Shown here one piece after another: positions 10,201 through 20,300 of a stretch of 27,458 bases of DNA. Made by a program: the position numbers and the translations under genes. The stretch covers positions 8,750 to 36,207 of the forward strand of contig JAIPMN010006029.1 in assembly GCA_020650975.1 (NCBI GenBank), in the 5' to 3' direction. This stretch comes from Apostichopus californicus. Its lineage: Eukaryota > Echinodermata > Holothuroidea > Aspidochirotida > Stichopodidae. The notes under the pieces are model-generated. The model worked only from the letters and a program-made list of their open reading frames with translations. It did not search any database and had not been told where the DNA came from. How positions within the stretch are numbered: position 1 is the first letter of the stretch; each line of letters begins with the position of its first letter.

Positions 10201-13200
10201 AGAAAATATTCCCCCCCCCTCCACCCCCTGCCTCATAGGAGTTGGTTTCAAACGACTCCCAGGAGCCCACCTCCCTTCTCTTTCATAAAATCCTTTATTA
10301 GCCACTGCTGTATGCCCCCCTACCTGAATCTGTCAGAGGGGAATTTACACTTCTGCTTCCCTTTGCACCCCACTGATATTAAAGATTTAAATGCAATTAT
10401 ACTGAATAATTAAGGTGTCTATAAATTAAATCCAGATAACGATGCGTTTCAAGTTTGACAGCGTTTGTGGATGTGGTCATCTGTGAAGGAGAGTACACAC
10501 AAATATGTGCTCGCAAGCACACGCAATATGCACGTGTACATAAGGCCTATACATGGACATATTCATATATGTGTGTGTATGTTTATTAATTTTCTAAACA
10601 GAGCAGCAACAAAAAGCCTCCACCTAGCTTTGTCAAGTCTATATATATTTTTAGTTGATTATATTCTTTCTGTTTTTATTTTTTCGTCCTTTGATCATTT
10701 TCTCTCCACCTCTCTCTCTCTTTCTCTCTCTCTCTATGTATAAAATATATATCTCTTCCTCTCCTAAGTGACTTATCTTGATTTATCTTTCCTATTTATT
10801 ATTATCCGATTGTATCCAATTTGATTTGACACCTCACAAGATGATATGTCAGTGTTTTTTTGTCTCCATTATAGTTTGACCTAGTTTTTGCAGGGTAGGT
10901 CGGTTAGAAATTTTCTTTAGTGATAACTTGAAAATTTTGGAGTAAAAGTTGAGAGCATCAGAACCATCCAGATATTAAGGGGGAGAGAACTGCATAACTT
11001 GTATTATTGGGGACCACCAAACATATTGTTTTGTTCTGTTGAAAATTGTTTCATCAGAAGATTCCCTCCCCACCCCCCACCCCCCCCCCCATACACACAC
11101 ATTTGTGCCCCTGCCCCGTCATTCATCCCTCTGTCATGTAAAACACTTTTTCTTTTTCAGGTCATACCACTCGTATGTTGGTGTATGTACCGTTAGTTAA
11201 CATGTATGTTTGAATTTATTGTTCCAATCTTGTGTAGCAATATTGAAGTTCCTGAAGTTTTATTTCTTATCAAATCTGTAGGCATAAACAGTTCTACATA
11301 TTTGCTCTTGTAAAGCAATTTGCACGTCTTGCATTGGAGTTTGGGATGCAATAAGAGATAAATCATTCCCTGTAGACAGTACTAATGTTCAATTATCGTC
11401 CCTGCATAAATTTGCTATAGTGCAGAATTATAAATGAAGGACATTTATTACTTTACTTGCTTAAATGACCTATGACCTGATGGCTAGAACCTCTCAAGCT
11501 TATGATTAATGAATACTTCAACTTGAGGTCAAAGGAAAGTCTTGGACAAACTGATCAATTCAATTATTATCAAAGTTTCGTTGTTGGGACTGAAAACTGT
11601 TTGAACTGCTTTTAAAAGTTTAATTTCAGTGATTAACCTATCCCCCTTGCCAAAAAGTATGAGCATAAAAAAAATATAGAAAAATTCATATTTCTTTCTA
11701 CAGTGGCAGTGCTGCCCTTGCAAACATATACTCATCTAGCTAGTAGTCATGCATTCACAAACTGAAAAAATCCTGCGTTTAAATATGAATAATACAGGCA
11801 GCTTTCATTTCATGATCAGACCAGCTCAGAAAGGCTGTGGGTATATATAGCTCTTTTAGCTTACGTATATCATTGTTCGTTCCATTAGTAGGTTTTTAAC
11901 ATTCAGCTACTACTATTCCATATTTCACCTTTTAGACTAGCTTGGAGGTAGATTTACTAAACCCAAACATGGAATCCAAGAACAAGCCACGAAGGCCCAC
12001 GCGGCGTTCCATCACGGCGACCGTCTTGTTATCGGAGGAGGAGCTAGAGGAGCTCCGTAAAACTCACGAGGCTTCGCAAAAAGAGTAAATCACGTTTTAC
12101 GTGTTTCCCTCCCTCCCTCGTGCTTCCCACTTTGTGTGTTCGTCGCAGTGCTGTAAATTAGTGTCCTTCGTCTCAACGTAACCACACAACTGCACAGAAT
12201 ATTCATATGTGTTCCTGCAAAGTTAGAAAGTATGTTTATGACTGGTGTCAAGCTTCGCTGAAATTGTCATTATATTTCCAGTTAGCTTCAAAGAACTTTG
12301 TGTCTAAAGGTGTATTTTGCATTGTCTTTGCTTATAGTCAGGTGATAACTTTAATACTTGACCATTACTGGTCTATAGTATAGGAACTTGAATACAATGA
12401 ATCTGTACCTTTGAATCCATTAAACTCACACAGGAAATAACCATTACGCTTCAATGGTTGGCCAAAAATCAAAAGATAACATTAAAATGTTAGAAGTCAC
12501 AAAACTGAGCAAACCAAGGGTTGCTAATAATTAAGGGAGCACACAACATTGTGATTACCACCTAACCCTTTCAGTTGCAGGTGGTATACCCGTTACCCAG
12601 TTATGTGCGACTATATGGTATGGTCCAACTGAAGCAAAATAAGAGCTTTAATATGTACTCTGTATTTGTCTCCTAGTACTGCCCCTTCTCTTGCATGCTC
12701 CCTTCTTATACCTCTCTTACACCCTCTCACACTTTCAAGTGGTACCATCAAAACACCCATTCAACTATCAACAGTGCTGCATAGGTTCAGTAATGATGGT
12801 TTATTACAATGGTTGTGTACCCCCCAGTGTTATGAAGAGTCAGCGACTCATGTTATCGAATCTCCAGTTAGTTAGTGTAATTAGTTAGTGTAATTTTCCC
12901 GTGGACAAAGCACGGCGATCAAAGTTACTCCATAACCTCAAGCGATAAACAATACCTGCTGTCAATCAAATGTCAAATATTCGTCAAGCTTTCTAGGTAC
13001 TTTTCTCGCTTAAGTCACTTGTTGTATTAAAGTTTCTCCCGTTTCTTTTACCCAATTGCTTCCTTCCCCCAATTGTTTCCTCCCCAAACTTGAGGAATTT
13101 GAGTGCAATATGTATTTGTTTCTTGTCAAGTAGAGGCCCAAACTGAATGTAAACCCATTGTGGTGTATTAAGACTGAGACATTGCTCATTATGTGTGACA

Positions 13201-14891
13201 CTTTATCAAACTGTAGTGTGAATCGGAAGGTACGGTCTTACAGACGGAGATGCAACCTCAGTTGTTGACTCATCTTTCGAAGTTTAAAGAATTTATGCGG
13301 CACAGCATGCACCATGTTTCTTTCATCCCAATGATGCCACCATTGAAACCTGACTGTTACACCCATTGCTGCATGAATATCTCTCTCAATCCTTCTTACT
13401 ACATTGGACGGTCTTCCCTTCTTTGCTTTTGCTGTTCCACTTTACCACACTGTCTTTTGCATGTCAAGTTGTGAAGTTGAAAGTTAACAGAAAAATGTTA
13501 TTACATCAATTTTTTAAGATCTTGAAAATGATGAATGCAGTACCATTCCAGTTCATAAACTTTTACTGACAATATTGCTTAAAATGTGACAATGAATCTG
13601 GCCGGTGGAGACACGTGCCTTCACTGTAATCGTCAAGTTGTAATGTCAGCCGATCAGTCCCACGTAAAGGGCGACACAAACCCAACCATCATCGCTGGCT
13701 TATATGACAGAGATGTTTGTGATGTACCAATTGGCCCAGACAGCTAGTATTAAGAAAAGGCTGTTTGGGAGATATCCAAGCTCAAAGTCAAGCCTAGGAC
13801 CTGTCACTTATAAATCTGTGATGTCATATTGCTGTTAGAGTCTGAAATCATTTACTTGCTCTTTGAGTTTCTTTTCATATTTGCAAGGTAGCATGTTAAC
13901 AGTGTTGACACTGAAAACCACTGCCATCATTATGTTAGGTTACAAAGTTCATTAATTTCCATTAATACAGAAGATAATAAACATTTCAATAAATAAAGTA
14001 CCCCCCCCCTCAAGAAGAGACAAAAAAGAGACAAATATGTGACCTGATGATGTCATATTGAAACTTGATCAGTCTTCAGCCTTGTTTGATGAGGAACATT
14101 AACGCTGTGATATCTATTCGCATTGATCAATTATGCTGTTTGGGCATCTCCTCCAACTAGATCCAATTGTGCATACTATATGAAACACAAGACTATCGTT
14201 ATTAACACCCCACTGCTGCCACCTGGATCCCACTGCTGCCACCGGGATCCCACTGCTGCCACCATGTTGTGTCAAAGAAACTTGATATAACAACTTCCCA
14301 TGAACTCTTTCACAGTGTTAAACTTGTTAAAGCAATACAGTTAATAATGAGACACATCATCCCACTTCTGTCACCAGTTCAAAGGTCGACTAGTATTCCC
14401 AGCGAGATAAACGCAGGAAGTGAATAGATGCAATGAACCTGCACACGAGACTAACACAGCTTGGTGCATTTCAAGCAGTTCTGTTAGATATGGCTTTCAT
14501 AGTGAGAGAAGTGTCATAATTTACCAGAATTAATATAATTATTTTCCTTTCAAGTGTTAGCTTCCATAAGAGCTGGGGATGACAAATATATCTGTTGGTG
14601 CAGAATCGTCAACCTTTAGCACCATGTGGCAGATCTTCAGTAGAAGTTAGTTGACATTTCATTGACAGAATATAAGCACGCCTATCGACTTTGCAATGAA
14701 GCAAAGAACATACCTGTCGAGTGTAAAATCGATTAACACCTGTGAGTTAACAATAACAAATCTTTGATCAGCATTTTGTAAATATCTTTGTTTCCCCAAA
14801 TAGGAAAGCCCATAAATTGGAGATGAAGAAAAAGGAACCAATCAAAACACCCAACGGCGACATTCCCAAGGTGAACGTGAAAAAGGTTTAG
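1064..14891 (+). CDS. NOS: Nitric oxide synthase, 3' nine exons (reductase domain and C-terminal tail), 5'-truncated
   Basis: Joined exons: 1064-1257, 1530-1699, 2850-3060, 4091-4178, 4848-5139, 6143-6334, 9365-9598, 11936-12084, 14804-14891. NOS makes NO and citrulline from arginine; this part is the flavoprotein reductase that passes NADPH electrons through FAD toward FMN and haem. Visible in order (fragment residue numbers): FAD motif RYYSISSSP (from 165), GVCSSWL, NADPH pyrophosphate loop [10 protein letters not shown] (from 240), FGCR, YSREP (from 311), [11 protein letters not shown] (from 346) and RYHEDIFG (from 387). The catalytic Ser/Cys/Asp set known from nNOS is intact (S168, C347, D391), as is the terminal aromatic F393 that shields FAD. 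The last 146 residues form a charged tail much longer than in vertebrate NOS. The joined length is in frame throughout, with intron phases 1,0,1,2,0,0,0,2. Oxygenase, calmodulin and FMN parts lie outside the window. Which paralog, and the species, cannot be told. Confidence 0.96.
1530..1699 (+). CDS. NOS: NOS exon b: connecting domain, LPPC / DITTPP segment
   Basis: The acceptor is a long C-run followed by AACTCTTTACAG (ends 1529) and the donor is GTAAAT at 1700. The first two bases complete a Gly codon with the preceding exon. The peptide contains [16 protein letters not shown] and [18 protein letters not shown], as in vertebrate NOS (LPPCT, YYLDITTPP). It ends in phase 0 after IGK. The frame stays open beyond the donor into a (GGT)n tract, but that part is intron. 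Confidence 0.95.
1700..2849 (+). other. NOS: NOS intron b-c, with (GGT)n microsatellite at 1811-1860
   Basis: This is a 1150-bp AT-rich intron. It contains a run of about a dozen GGT triplets decaying into GGTGAT repeats (1811-1860). No exon-like segment was seen in the remainder. Confidence 0.85.
2850..3060 (+). CDS. NOS: NOS exon c: FAD-binding motif RYYSISSSP
   Basis: The acceptor is TCCGATCACAG ending at 2849. The exon reads [20 protein letters not shown] and continues to [20 protein letters not shown] and VAVVCWRTK. The RYYS motif binds the FAD isoalloxazine and phosphate in this family; its Ser belongs to the hydride-transfer Ser/Cys/Asp set. The exon ends with one base (phase 1) at a weak donor, GTCGGT (3061). 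The neighbouring GTATGA at 3065 is a better donor by consensus but would break the frame. Confidence 0.95.
3061..4090 (+). other. NOS: NOS intron c-d
   Basis: This 1030-bp intron is mostly occupied by the 300-bp tandem duplication (3227-3838). T-runs follow at 3921-3943. No coding signal was seen. Confidence 0.85.
3227..3838 (+). repeat. Direct tandem duplication, ~300-bp unit, two copies
   Basis: Copy 1 is about 3227-3528 and copy 2 about 3527-3838. Both begin CCAAAATACTTTC, pass through TAGATGTGGAAATGAGGTTAG, a G-rich block and GACGTCTGACCA, and end AGTTAAATCAGGTGTCC. The copies differ by scattered substitutions and small indels (offset 300 at the start, 310 at the end), so the duplication is not brand new. 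Antisense reading frames across both copies are products of the duplication, not genes. Confidence 0.93.
4091..4178 (+). CDS. NOS: NOS exon d: GVCSSWL segment
   Basis: The acceptor is GGTATTCACAG (ends 4090) and the donor is GTAAGG at 4179. The 88-bp exon reads [18 protein letters not shown] and then [10 protein letters not shown]. It matches the vertebrate block GxGPxHxGVCSSWL and ends in phase 2, two bases of a Gln codon finished by the next exon. Confidence 0.96.
4179..4847 (+). other. NOS: NOS intron d-e
   Basis: This 669-bp AT-rich intron has a G-run at 4505-4515 and a C-run at 4686-4695. Nothing else was seen in it. Confidence 0.85.
4848..5139 (+). CDS. NOS: NOS exon e: NADPH-binding loop GPGTGIAPF
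   Basis: The acceptor is ACCAAATCCAG (ends 4847) and the donor is GTGGGT at 5140. The exon encodes [20 protein letters not shown], then the [13 protein letters not shown] nicotinamide/pyrophosphate loop. It continues with [12 protein letters not shown], the NADPH-facing Cys-Arg block, and [10 protein letters not shown], the 2'-phosphate-binding Ser-Arg. About 7 extra residues lie between the QQRQIDLQ helix and FGCR compared with nNOS ([13 protein letters not shown] region). The exon ends in phase 0. Confidence 0.97.
5140..6142 (+). other. NOS: NOS intron e-f, with 29-bp repeat and G/C runs
   Basis: This 1003-bp intron begins with two diverged copies of a 29-bp unit (TACGAACTGACTCGGTCC at 5166, TACGAACCGACTCAGTCC at 5195). 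It then has a G-rich tract (5409-5460), a C-rich tract (5545-5580) and a G-run (5994-6004). No exon was seen. Confidence 0.82.
6143..6334 (+). CDS. NOS: NOS exon f: [11 protein letters not shown] block
   Basis: The acceptor is CTGTCCTCCGCAG (ends 6142) and the donor is GTAAGA at 6335. Its 64 codons begin [18 protein letters not shown] and contain [20 protein letters not shown]. The Cys of VCGD is the conserved reductase Cys near the nicotinamide. The exon ends EYVSKLR, in phase 0. Confidence 0.97.
6335..9364 (+). other. NOS: NOS intron f-g, 3 kb, strongly T-rich
   Basis: This is the largest intron of the gene in the window. It opens with a (CTTTT)-type pyrimidine tract (6360-6422). From about 7040 to 9060 it is a T/C-rich strand containing the ~96-bp satellite. 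Long open frames here are a by-product of skewed composition and do not look coding. Confidence 0.85.
7895..8830 (+). repeat. T-rich satellite, ~96-bp monomer, with four-monomer higher-order period
   Basis: The monomer core is TTGAAGTTTCTTCC...TTGGTTGTGTTC, followed by TTTTGGCTCTTACACTTG and TATCTCTCTTG. The GAAG landmark occurs near 7946, 8075, 8167, 8260, 8362, 8457, 8553, 8650 and 8744. Monomers four apart share variants: CTTATAGAAG at 8075 and 8457, and ATATACATTGAAG at 8167 and 8553. The higher-order period is therefore about 382-390 bp. An AT-only block (about 7972-8030) interrupts the left end. Confidence 0.85.
9365..9598 (+). CDS. NOS: NOS exon g: RYHEDIFG and start of C-terminal tail
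   Basis: The acceptor is TTGTTCCTCCCAAAG (ends 9364) and the donor is a perfect GTGAGT at 9599. The first residues, [19 protein letters not shown], match the NOS end block; Asp and Phe of EDIF are conserved. After that the sequence departs from vertebrate NOS. Where nNOS has RLRSES this has KLRTAI, so the serine phosphorylated by Akt/AMPK-type kinases in nNOS/eNOS has no equivalent. A hydrophilic stretch follows ([31 protein letters not shown]). The exon ends in phase 0. The frame remains open past the donor into a minisatellite. Confidence 0.95.
9599..11935 (+). other. NOS: NOS intron g-h
   Basis: This 2337-bp intron holds the 12-bp minisatellite, C-runs (10211-10226, 11067-11090) and a (CT)n tract (10710-10735). 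Nothing exon-like is apparent elsewhere in it. Confidence 0.75.
9619..10036 (+). repeat. 12-bp minisatellite, consensus ATTAGTATGCGT
   Basis: About 35 head-to-tail, moderately diverged dodecamers start right after the exon g donor. Because 12 is a multiple of 3 and two forward frames and the matching reverse frames lack stops, the array creates artificial open frames (Met-Arg-Ile-Ser forward, Thr-His-Thr-Asn reverse). One forward frame is continuous with exon g up to a TAG at 9905. Confidence 0.93.
11936..12084 (+). CDS. NOS: Probable NOS exon h: basic/acidic C-terminal tail
   Basis: The acceptor is CATATTTCACCTTTTAG (ends 11935) and the donor is GTAAAT at 12085. Read in phase 0 after exon g it gives [20 protein letters not shown], then [12 protein letters not shown] and an acidic helix [17 protein letters not shown]. 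It is clearly GC-richer than the flanking intron. It ends in phase 2 and joins the next exon to make a Glu codon. RRPT fits the PKA-type pattern R-R-x-S/T, but no site is proven. There is no homology to recall for this segment, so assignment rests on phase compatibility, base composition and splice signals. If not spliced, TAA follows immediately at 12086-12088. Confidence 0.75.
12085..14803 (+). other. NOS: NOS intron h-i
   Basis: This 2719-bp AT-rich intron contains a C-run (14002-14009) and three copies of a 20-bp unit (14208-14265). It also contains a 51-codon open frame (13592-13747) of uncertain meaning. No clear extra exon was seen. Confidence 0.65.
14208..14265 (+). repeat. 20-bp tandem repeat, three copies
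   Basis: CACTGCTGCCACC recurs at 14211, 14231 and 14251, with GGATCC at the first two unit junctions. It is nearly identical between copies, hence probably young. Confidence 0.9.
14804..14891 (+). CDS. NOS: Probable NOS terminal coding exon i, with stop TAG
   Basis: The acceptor is TTTCCCCAAATAG (ends 14803). The first base completes a Glu codon; the remaining 28 codons, [20 protein letters not shown] then PKVNVKKV, end with TAG at 14889-14891. The Lys-rich peptide continues the charged character of exon h. The phase fits only this reading, which supports the join. A shorter product ending in exon h is the alternative. Confidence 0.7.
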
Positions 14892-15293
14892 TAGAAACAA
14901 ACTGGATGCTTTTGTCGATTGGACGGTCTTTGAGATCTGTCGGAGATCTGCAGTTCATCATTTTCATCTTCTCCTCCAGTGGGTCTCCTCTGATAGATTG
15001 AGATTATAGACCGAAACAATAGTGACCTCTGACCTGTCAGGGTCGATGAATTAGCGAAGCTACGAAGCGAGGGGTGAAAGGAATTAGCTGAGAGGAATGA
15101 CTGTGTGTGTGTGTCTTGGGAAGCTGTAAACAATTTGCAACATGAAGAAGATGTTTGTTTTTAAATATTGCTTCGTAATCTCCACTTTTTCACAGATTTT
15201 AATGTTTGAAACCTCTGAGCACAAAAAAAGGTATAAGGAAAAGCATGAAATGAAAAGGCCAAAAAAAAAAAATGAATTTAGACATGGAATAAA
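14892..15293 (+). other. NOS: Putative NOS 3' UTR up to an AATAAA signal
   Basis: After the TAG at 14889-14891 the first AATAAA on the + strand is at 15288-15293. Further candidates occur beyond 16070 (TAAATAAATAAT, then CAATAAAA). A (TG)n run sits at 15102-15114. Which signal is used cannot be read from sequence. Confidence 0.4.
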
Positions 15294-17244
15294 AAAGAGG
15301 TAGGAATTTGTCGACAAGTTGCAGATTTTACTGTACAGAAACTCATGGCAACATTATAATATCCGTTAGAAATTTACATATTTGTGAATATTACTCTTCA
15401 GCTTTGGTATTTTTTTTTACCATAATTATATATGACTGTATGGATCTTGTCTTAAGCTCAATCGAGCCAAATATTGTGTGTTTTTTTTTGCTTCAAGTAT
15501 ACAGAAAAACAATTCAAGAAAGAAAAGAAAAGAAAGAAAAATCATATGGCTTTCGAAAAATGTTTGGAATATTTCCTTTTATAACCTCTTTTGTACATAT
15601 TCAATTAAAACATAAGTAACGTGCAGTGAAAATCAAAGTGTAGCTTTCGTGTTTCATAAAAGGACTTTAAGGCTGTCACACAATACAGTTGTCAAGTAGT
15701 CATCAATGCATAATATATCCAAATTCTCATGTAGCTGTTGAATGATGGGGGGTAGGGATTGGGGGGGTGGGAGGGGGGTCGGTTGTATAATGCCTTTTGA
15801 ATTGTATCGAGAAAAATGTTGAGTTACTTTTCATGACGTTTAAAAAAGGAGAGAAATGTTGAGAAAATCAATTTCTAAGTCGTGTGCAGAGCAATATGTC
15901 ATTCGTTTCTACCAGTGGTGTTTATCAAAACTTATGGAATATTCATATACATATATATAATATAAATATATCATCTAAATGAAGTTACAAGCTCTGTAGT
16001 AAATTATTATGGATTTGATTGGTTGATTGAATTTAAAATAAGTTGGTGTGATTTCATCTCCACTGAAGGTAAATAAATAATGGTTTCTTTCATCTAGCCA
16101 AAAAGACAATAAAAAAGGGTTGCCAATAAAAAACAAGAAAAAAAGAGTAAAAAAAAAAAAATCTTTTTAATAGTCGCATTAAGATGGGCATGGTGGCAAT
16201 CGCAAGCATTCCTACTTCACGCAGGTTTGGTTCGTTCAAAATTTATCACATGTTGACTTGTAATCTTTTCCTCTCTTCTACTTGTATACAAACACTTTTT
16301 AATTATTTTCTCTGTAGATGTTAAAGGTTGTAAAAATGATTAAACCATGTTAAATTTTGACCAGGATGAATGAGACATTGCAAATATGGAAAAGATGTGG
16401 AAATTGTACTAAATGTGAGGATTTAATGTTTATTTGTAGGAAGTTTCCTTTTTTTGCTGTGAGGATATTTCTTTTCTTGTTTTTTATCTCGATGTTACAA
16501 AAAGTTTGAATTAACACCACCCGTTAATTCAAATCAAATTTCTTATGATGAGACCATCAGAATGTTTTAAAAAAATTGTTTCACTGCTCTCGGCCGACGG
16601 GGAGTTTTTCTTAATTGACGTTAAACTTTGGATTAAAAGTTGCTGTTTAACGATGTATTGAAAATACAGACATGATCAGCGTAAAAAAAGGTGATTCTTA
16701 TAACATCGACATCACACGGAATATTTGTAATTTGTTTAACTAATGTTTTACCTTTGCTTGTAAAAAGGAGAAAGATTTGCTTGCCTATTTGTCTAGTACA
16801 GTGTCACACCGTTGTTTGGTGGTTGTCAGAAACAACAAGCTTTTAGAAAAGCCAATTCTCTTGGGGAGATTGTTTTTGAGCAGTTTTGGTCAAAAAGTTA
16901 AAATTACTTTTTCATAGATGTAAGATAACTGTATCAAATGTTGATGTTATTTAAAACCTTATCACCGCCGAAGAAAAAACCGAGCGTGTCGAAAGGTTTT
17001 TAAGATCGAGTAGTGCCCTTTTTAACAGCCAGTTCTGATGTGTTCTTATTTTAATTTTGTTGGTTAATACTTTTTTTTCTTTCTGTTTTTGGAAATTGTA
17101 AATAACGGTATATAAAAAGCCAGATTTATTTATGAGAATGTAAATGTTTAGAAAGAATGTTTGATATGAGAGAGACAGACGATAGATTTGAGATGTGATC
17201 GCATGGAACCGAAGGGGACTTGACGTAGAGAGAAAAGCACAAAC

Positions 17245-17338
17245 TTTCAACAGACGGATGGAGTCGAATATATGTTAGCTGACCCCATGAGTTTCAACAG
17301 GTGGATGGAGTCGACATTTGCTAGCTGACTCCAGAAAG
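17245..17338 (+). repeat. 47-bp direct repeat, two copies
   Basis: TTTCAACAGACGGATGGAGT at 17245 recurs as TTTCAACAGGTGGATGGAGT at 17292. Each is followed by a diverged T(T/C)(A/G)GCTGAC(C/T)CCA segment. Confidence 0.8.
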
Positions 17339-20300
17339 TGTAGGTAAATTTGTTTCGTCAAAGAACAGCAAGTCAAATGCAATAGGCAAACATGATTGTC
17401 AGTTTCATAAATTATTTTCGTTCAGACATTTCTCGTTTATTCGTTTCAAGAATTTGAGATAGAAAAGAAGAATAGCTTTCTTTACTTATTTCCATCTGCT
17501 AGAAGTTCATGCTACTGTAGCTCAAAGGAAAGATATCCTGTCACTTAAAATAACCATGAAGTCTTGAAGTCATGAAGTCACTTGAAATAACCATGGATTG
17601 TCCCAGTGCAAAAGCAGAAAATGTAAAATGACCTACAAATTCTGTTTTTTTTTTTTAAATATTTGAAAAGCTTGTATATGGACAGGGTTTTGCAGGGTAC
17701 AGAAGGCTATTTTAAATGTACCAATGGTTTGCTTGGATACCTCTGGTTCACATTTTTATCTCGTACAACAGTTATTTTAACCAACCCATTGGGGACCATC
17801 AACCGACATTCTTTAAGAGATTCAATGCCAGATGAAATAACATTTCTCATCAATTAGGAATTAACTCTCAATTTTTAATGAACCTTTGCTCTCTGTTTTA
17901 GCAGCTCTATTTTCTTGTCTTACTTGATGATCTGTGTATGCATGGATTCTAGCAGTATGTACTGGTAAAATTACCATAGAAATGCCTGTCAACTCATTTT
18001 TCTAATTAAACTTATTCTGGAGACATGTTTAATTAATACCCTCCTATCCCAGCTGCAGACTACCATGATGGTCATTTGACAGCTATTATCTGCAACAAAC
18101 ATTGTCAGGCGGCTGTTTTGTTAATGGGGTCGTTGGGGGGAAGTGGGGGGGGGGCAGGAGGGAGGGAAGTCCCAAATTGTGGTCCCTGAGGATTCTCGGT
18201 GCTGCTAGAGTTTACCAATGTAACATTTTAGAGACAGGAGTAGATGACATCACCCTGGAAAGGTATTTCTTCAAATGTTAAAAAATACCATCTTTTGCTA
18301 TAAAATGATAGACATGTAATGGATGATAGTTTTGCATCCAGAAAAAAAATATCCATGAATGAATCAACATCATCAAAACTCATATAGTGAAGTGATGCTG
18401 TAAAAATATTGAAGATTTGACCTCTCCCTGATGAGAGCGAAAGTGGGAGATTGATAAAACTAAATGTATCACAGAGTGATTTATTCAGGCTGAGAACAAA
18501 GACCTAATTGTTATCACATCAGAAGGAACTCTCCTATCCCTTCCAGACCCCACTTAATGCAAAATCATATCAGAAGACACTTTCATAATATCACTTCTTT
18601 AATATACCTTTTTATGTCCAATCATTCCATTCGTTCTTGATTCATATTTTTTTCCAGCTGTAACATTCCGTTTCTCTTTCTAGCACTTCGGTTTGTCGAT
18701 TTTCGGTCTTCTTTTTTGTTTTTATTCCCAACAAAATACTGGCCAAAAATACTTCCTTTTTGGGGGTGTGCAAGCTCCATTTGACCTAACTAGGAACAGT
18801 AGCAGGCCTACACTGTCAATGACATCAATGTGTACAAAAGCCTCAACTAATTAACCCCCATGCTCTCTCAAAAAAGTAACGCAAGAATCCTTTGTTTGAA
18901 AGCAGGTAAAATTTGATTTGCAGATGCATAACCTAGTTTGCACGCTACGTCTTGGGTATTTTTTTTACTCTTTGTAATAACATTATGAAAGAGGAAATTG
19001 CTACGAATAATATACAATTGCAACTTATTATGCCCTGCTCTCTTCTAGAAGGTCCCTTCAAGCCTGCTCCCAAGTAAACTGAGGTTTGAGGCCTTCATCC
19101 TCTGTTTAAGGTCCAAAAACTATGCATTGAAATAGTTTGAACAAATTTTAAAATTCTACAAACACTGTGTCACTAATTTTTCAATGCATCAGTCATGTCA
19201 TGTTTTTTCTCCATGAAAGTATTGATTGTGGTTGTTTTCAAAATAAAGATGAATATGGGTAGCTTTACCTGAGACTATGTGAAAGTCTCTCTCTACTTAA
19301 ATTACAACCATCTTTCTTGGTAATTTTAGTGTGTAATGTTGACTCGCTATAAATATGATCCATATTTTTAAAGTCTAGGCTAATAAATATGAATAGTCGT
19401 GAAAATAAACATATGCCACAACACTAGCTACAAGTCCACTTTCAGAGGTATTTTAACGGTCATACTCGTCTCGTTTGACCAAAGTACCATACAGGAGACA
19501 TAATAATGCTGTGCCCTATTAGGATCATAACAACAGTTGTCCACACAATGTTTCACACATTTATTTTATAATCGTTGAAATCAAAGACATTTCTTTCCCA
19601 TTTGCTTCAAGTATGAACTTTTCAGTGTTTTTCAATTTTTTTTTATTTTATTATATTGTCTGGTAATGGGTTATCCATCAAAAATTGAATAAAAGAGTAG
19701 TAATGGCAGCCCAGACTTCTGGAGCTGGTTTCCATGACGATGTTAACCCGTGTTAAATCGGTTTCCATTTTCATATTTAACATAATATATTTGGTCGGCT
19801 ATGCCTGGTTTTCATATTATCCTAGATTTTAGTCTTTCGCTATGGTAGATTTAATAAATACACTTTCTGTGAGAGGTCAAGTTTTCAACTATAACTAATT
19901 AAATGCCTTTCAAAACTTTTGTTCCTTCGTGTTTTTCAAAAAATCCATTTAACTTTGTTTGCTGTTTTATTAAAAAATAATATTCACCTGTTCTCTTGTT
20001 TCTAAATTAACTTCTTGTCACATTTAATCCAATCGACACTTTCTTTAAACAAAAAGAAAGAACGAAAAAATAATTTCTACATATCTTTACTGTTACCGTG
20101 TGTATTCCTTGGTGTGTATCCAGTTAAAACATAAGATACCTGTTCATCTTGTAGATTTGAAAATATGTGCATGTTTGCAAAAATTATAAACTCTCAATTT
20201 TTTTTTTAGTGAAAACAGTTTTTCCTGTAGATGATCGGATTATACTTTCTGACAAACGTAAACGTAATTCTTAAGCTTTTGAATGTCATCACATTATCCA

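Noticed and set aside
11941-12060. Alternative frame of exon h using an acceptor five bases further downstream
   Set aside because: It is open for about 39 codons, but it leaves exon i unused. The chosen frame joins i in phase and gives a continuous charged tail.
12666-12888. Overlapping + strand frames of 65-69 codons
   Set aside because: They lie inside intron h-i, have no family resemblance or splice support, and two frames are open at once, which fits chance.
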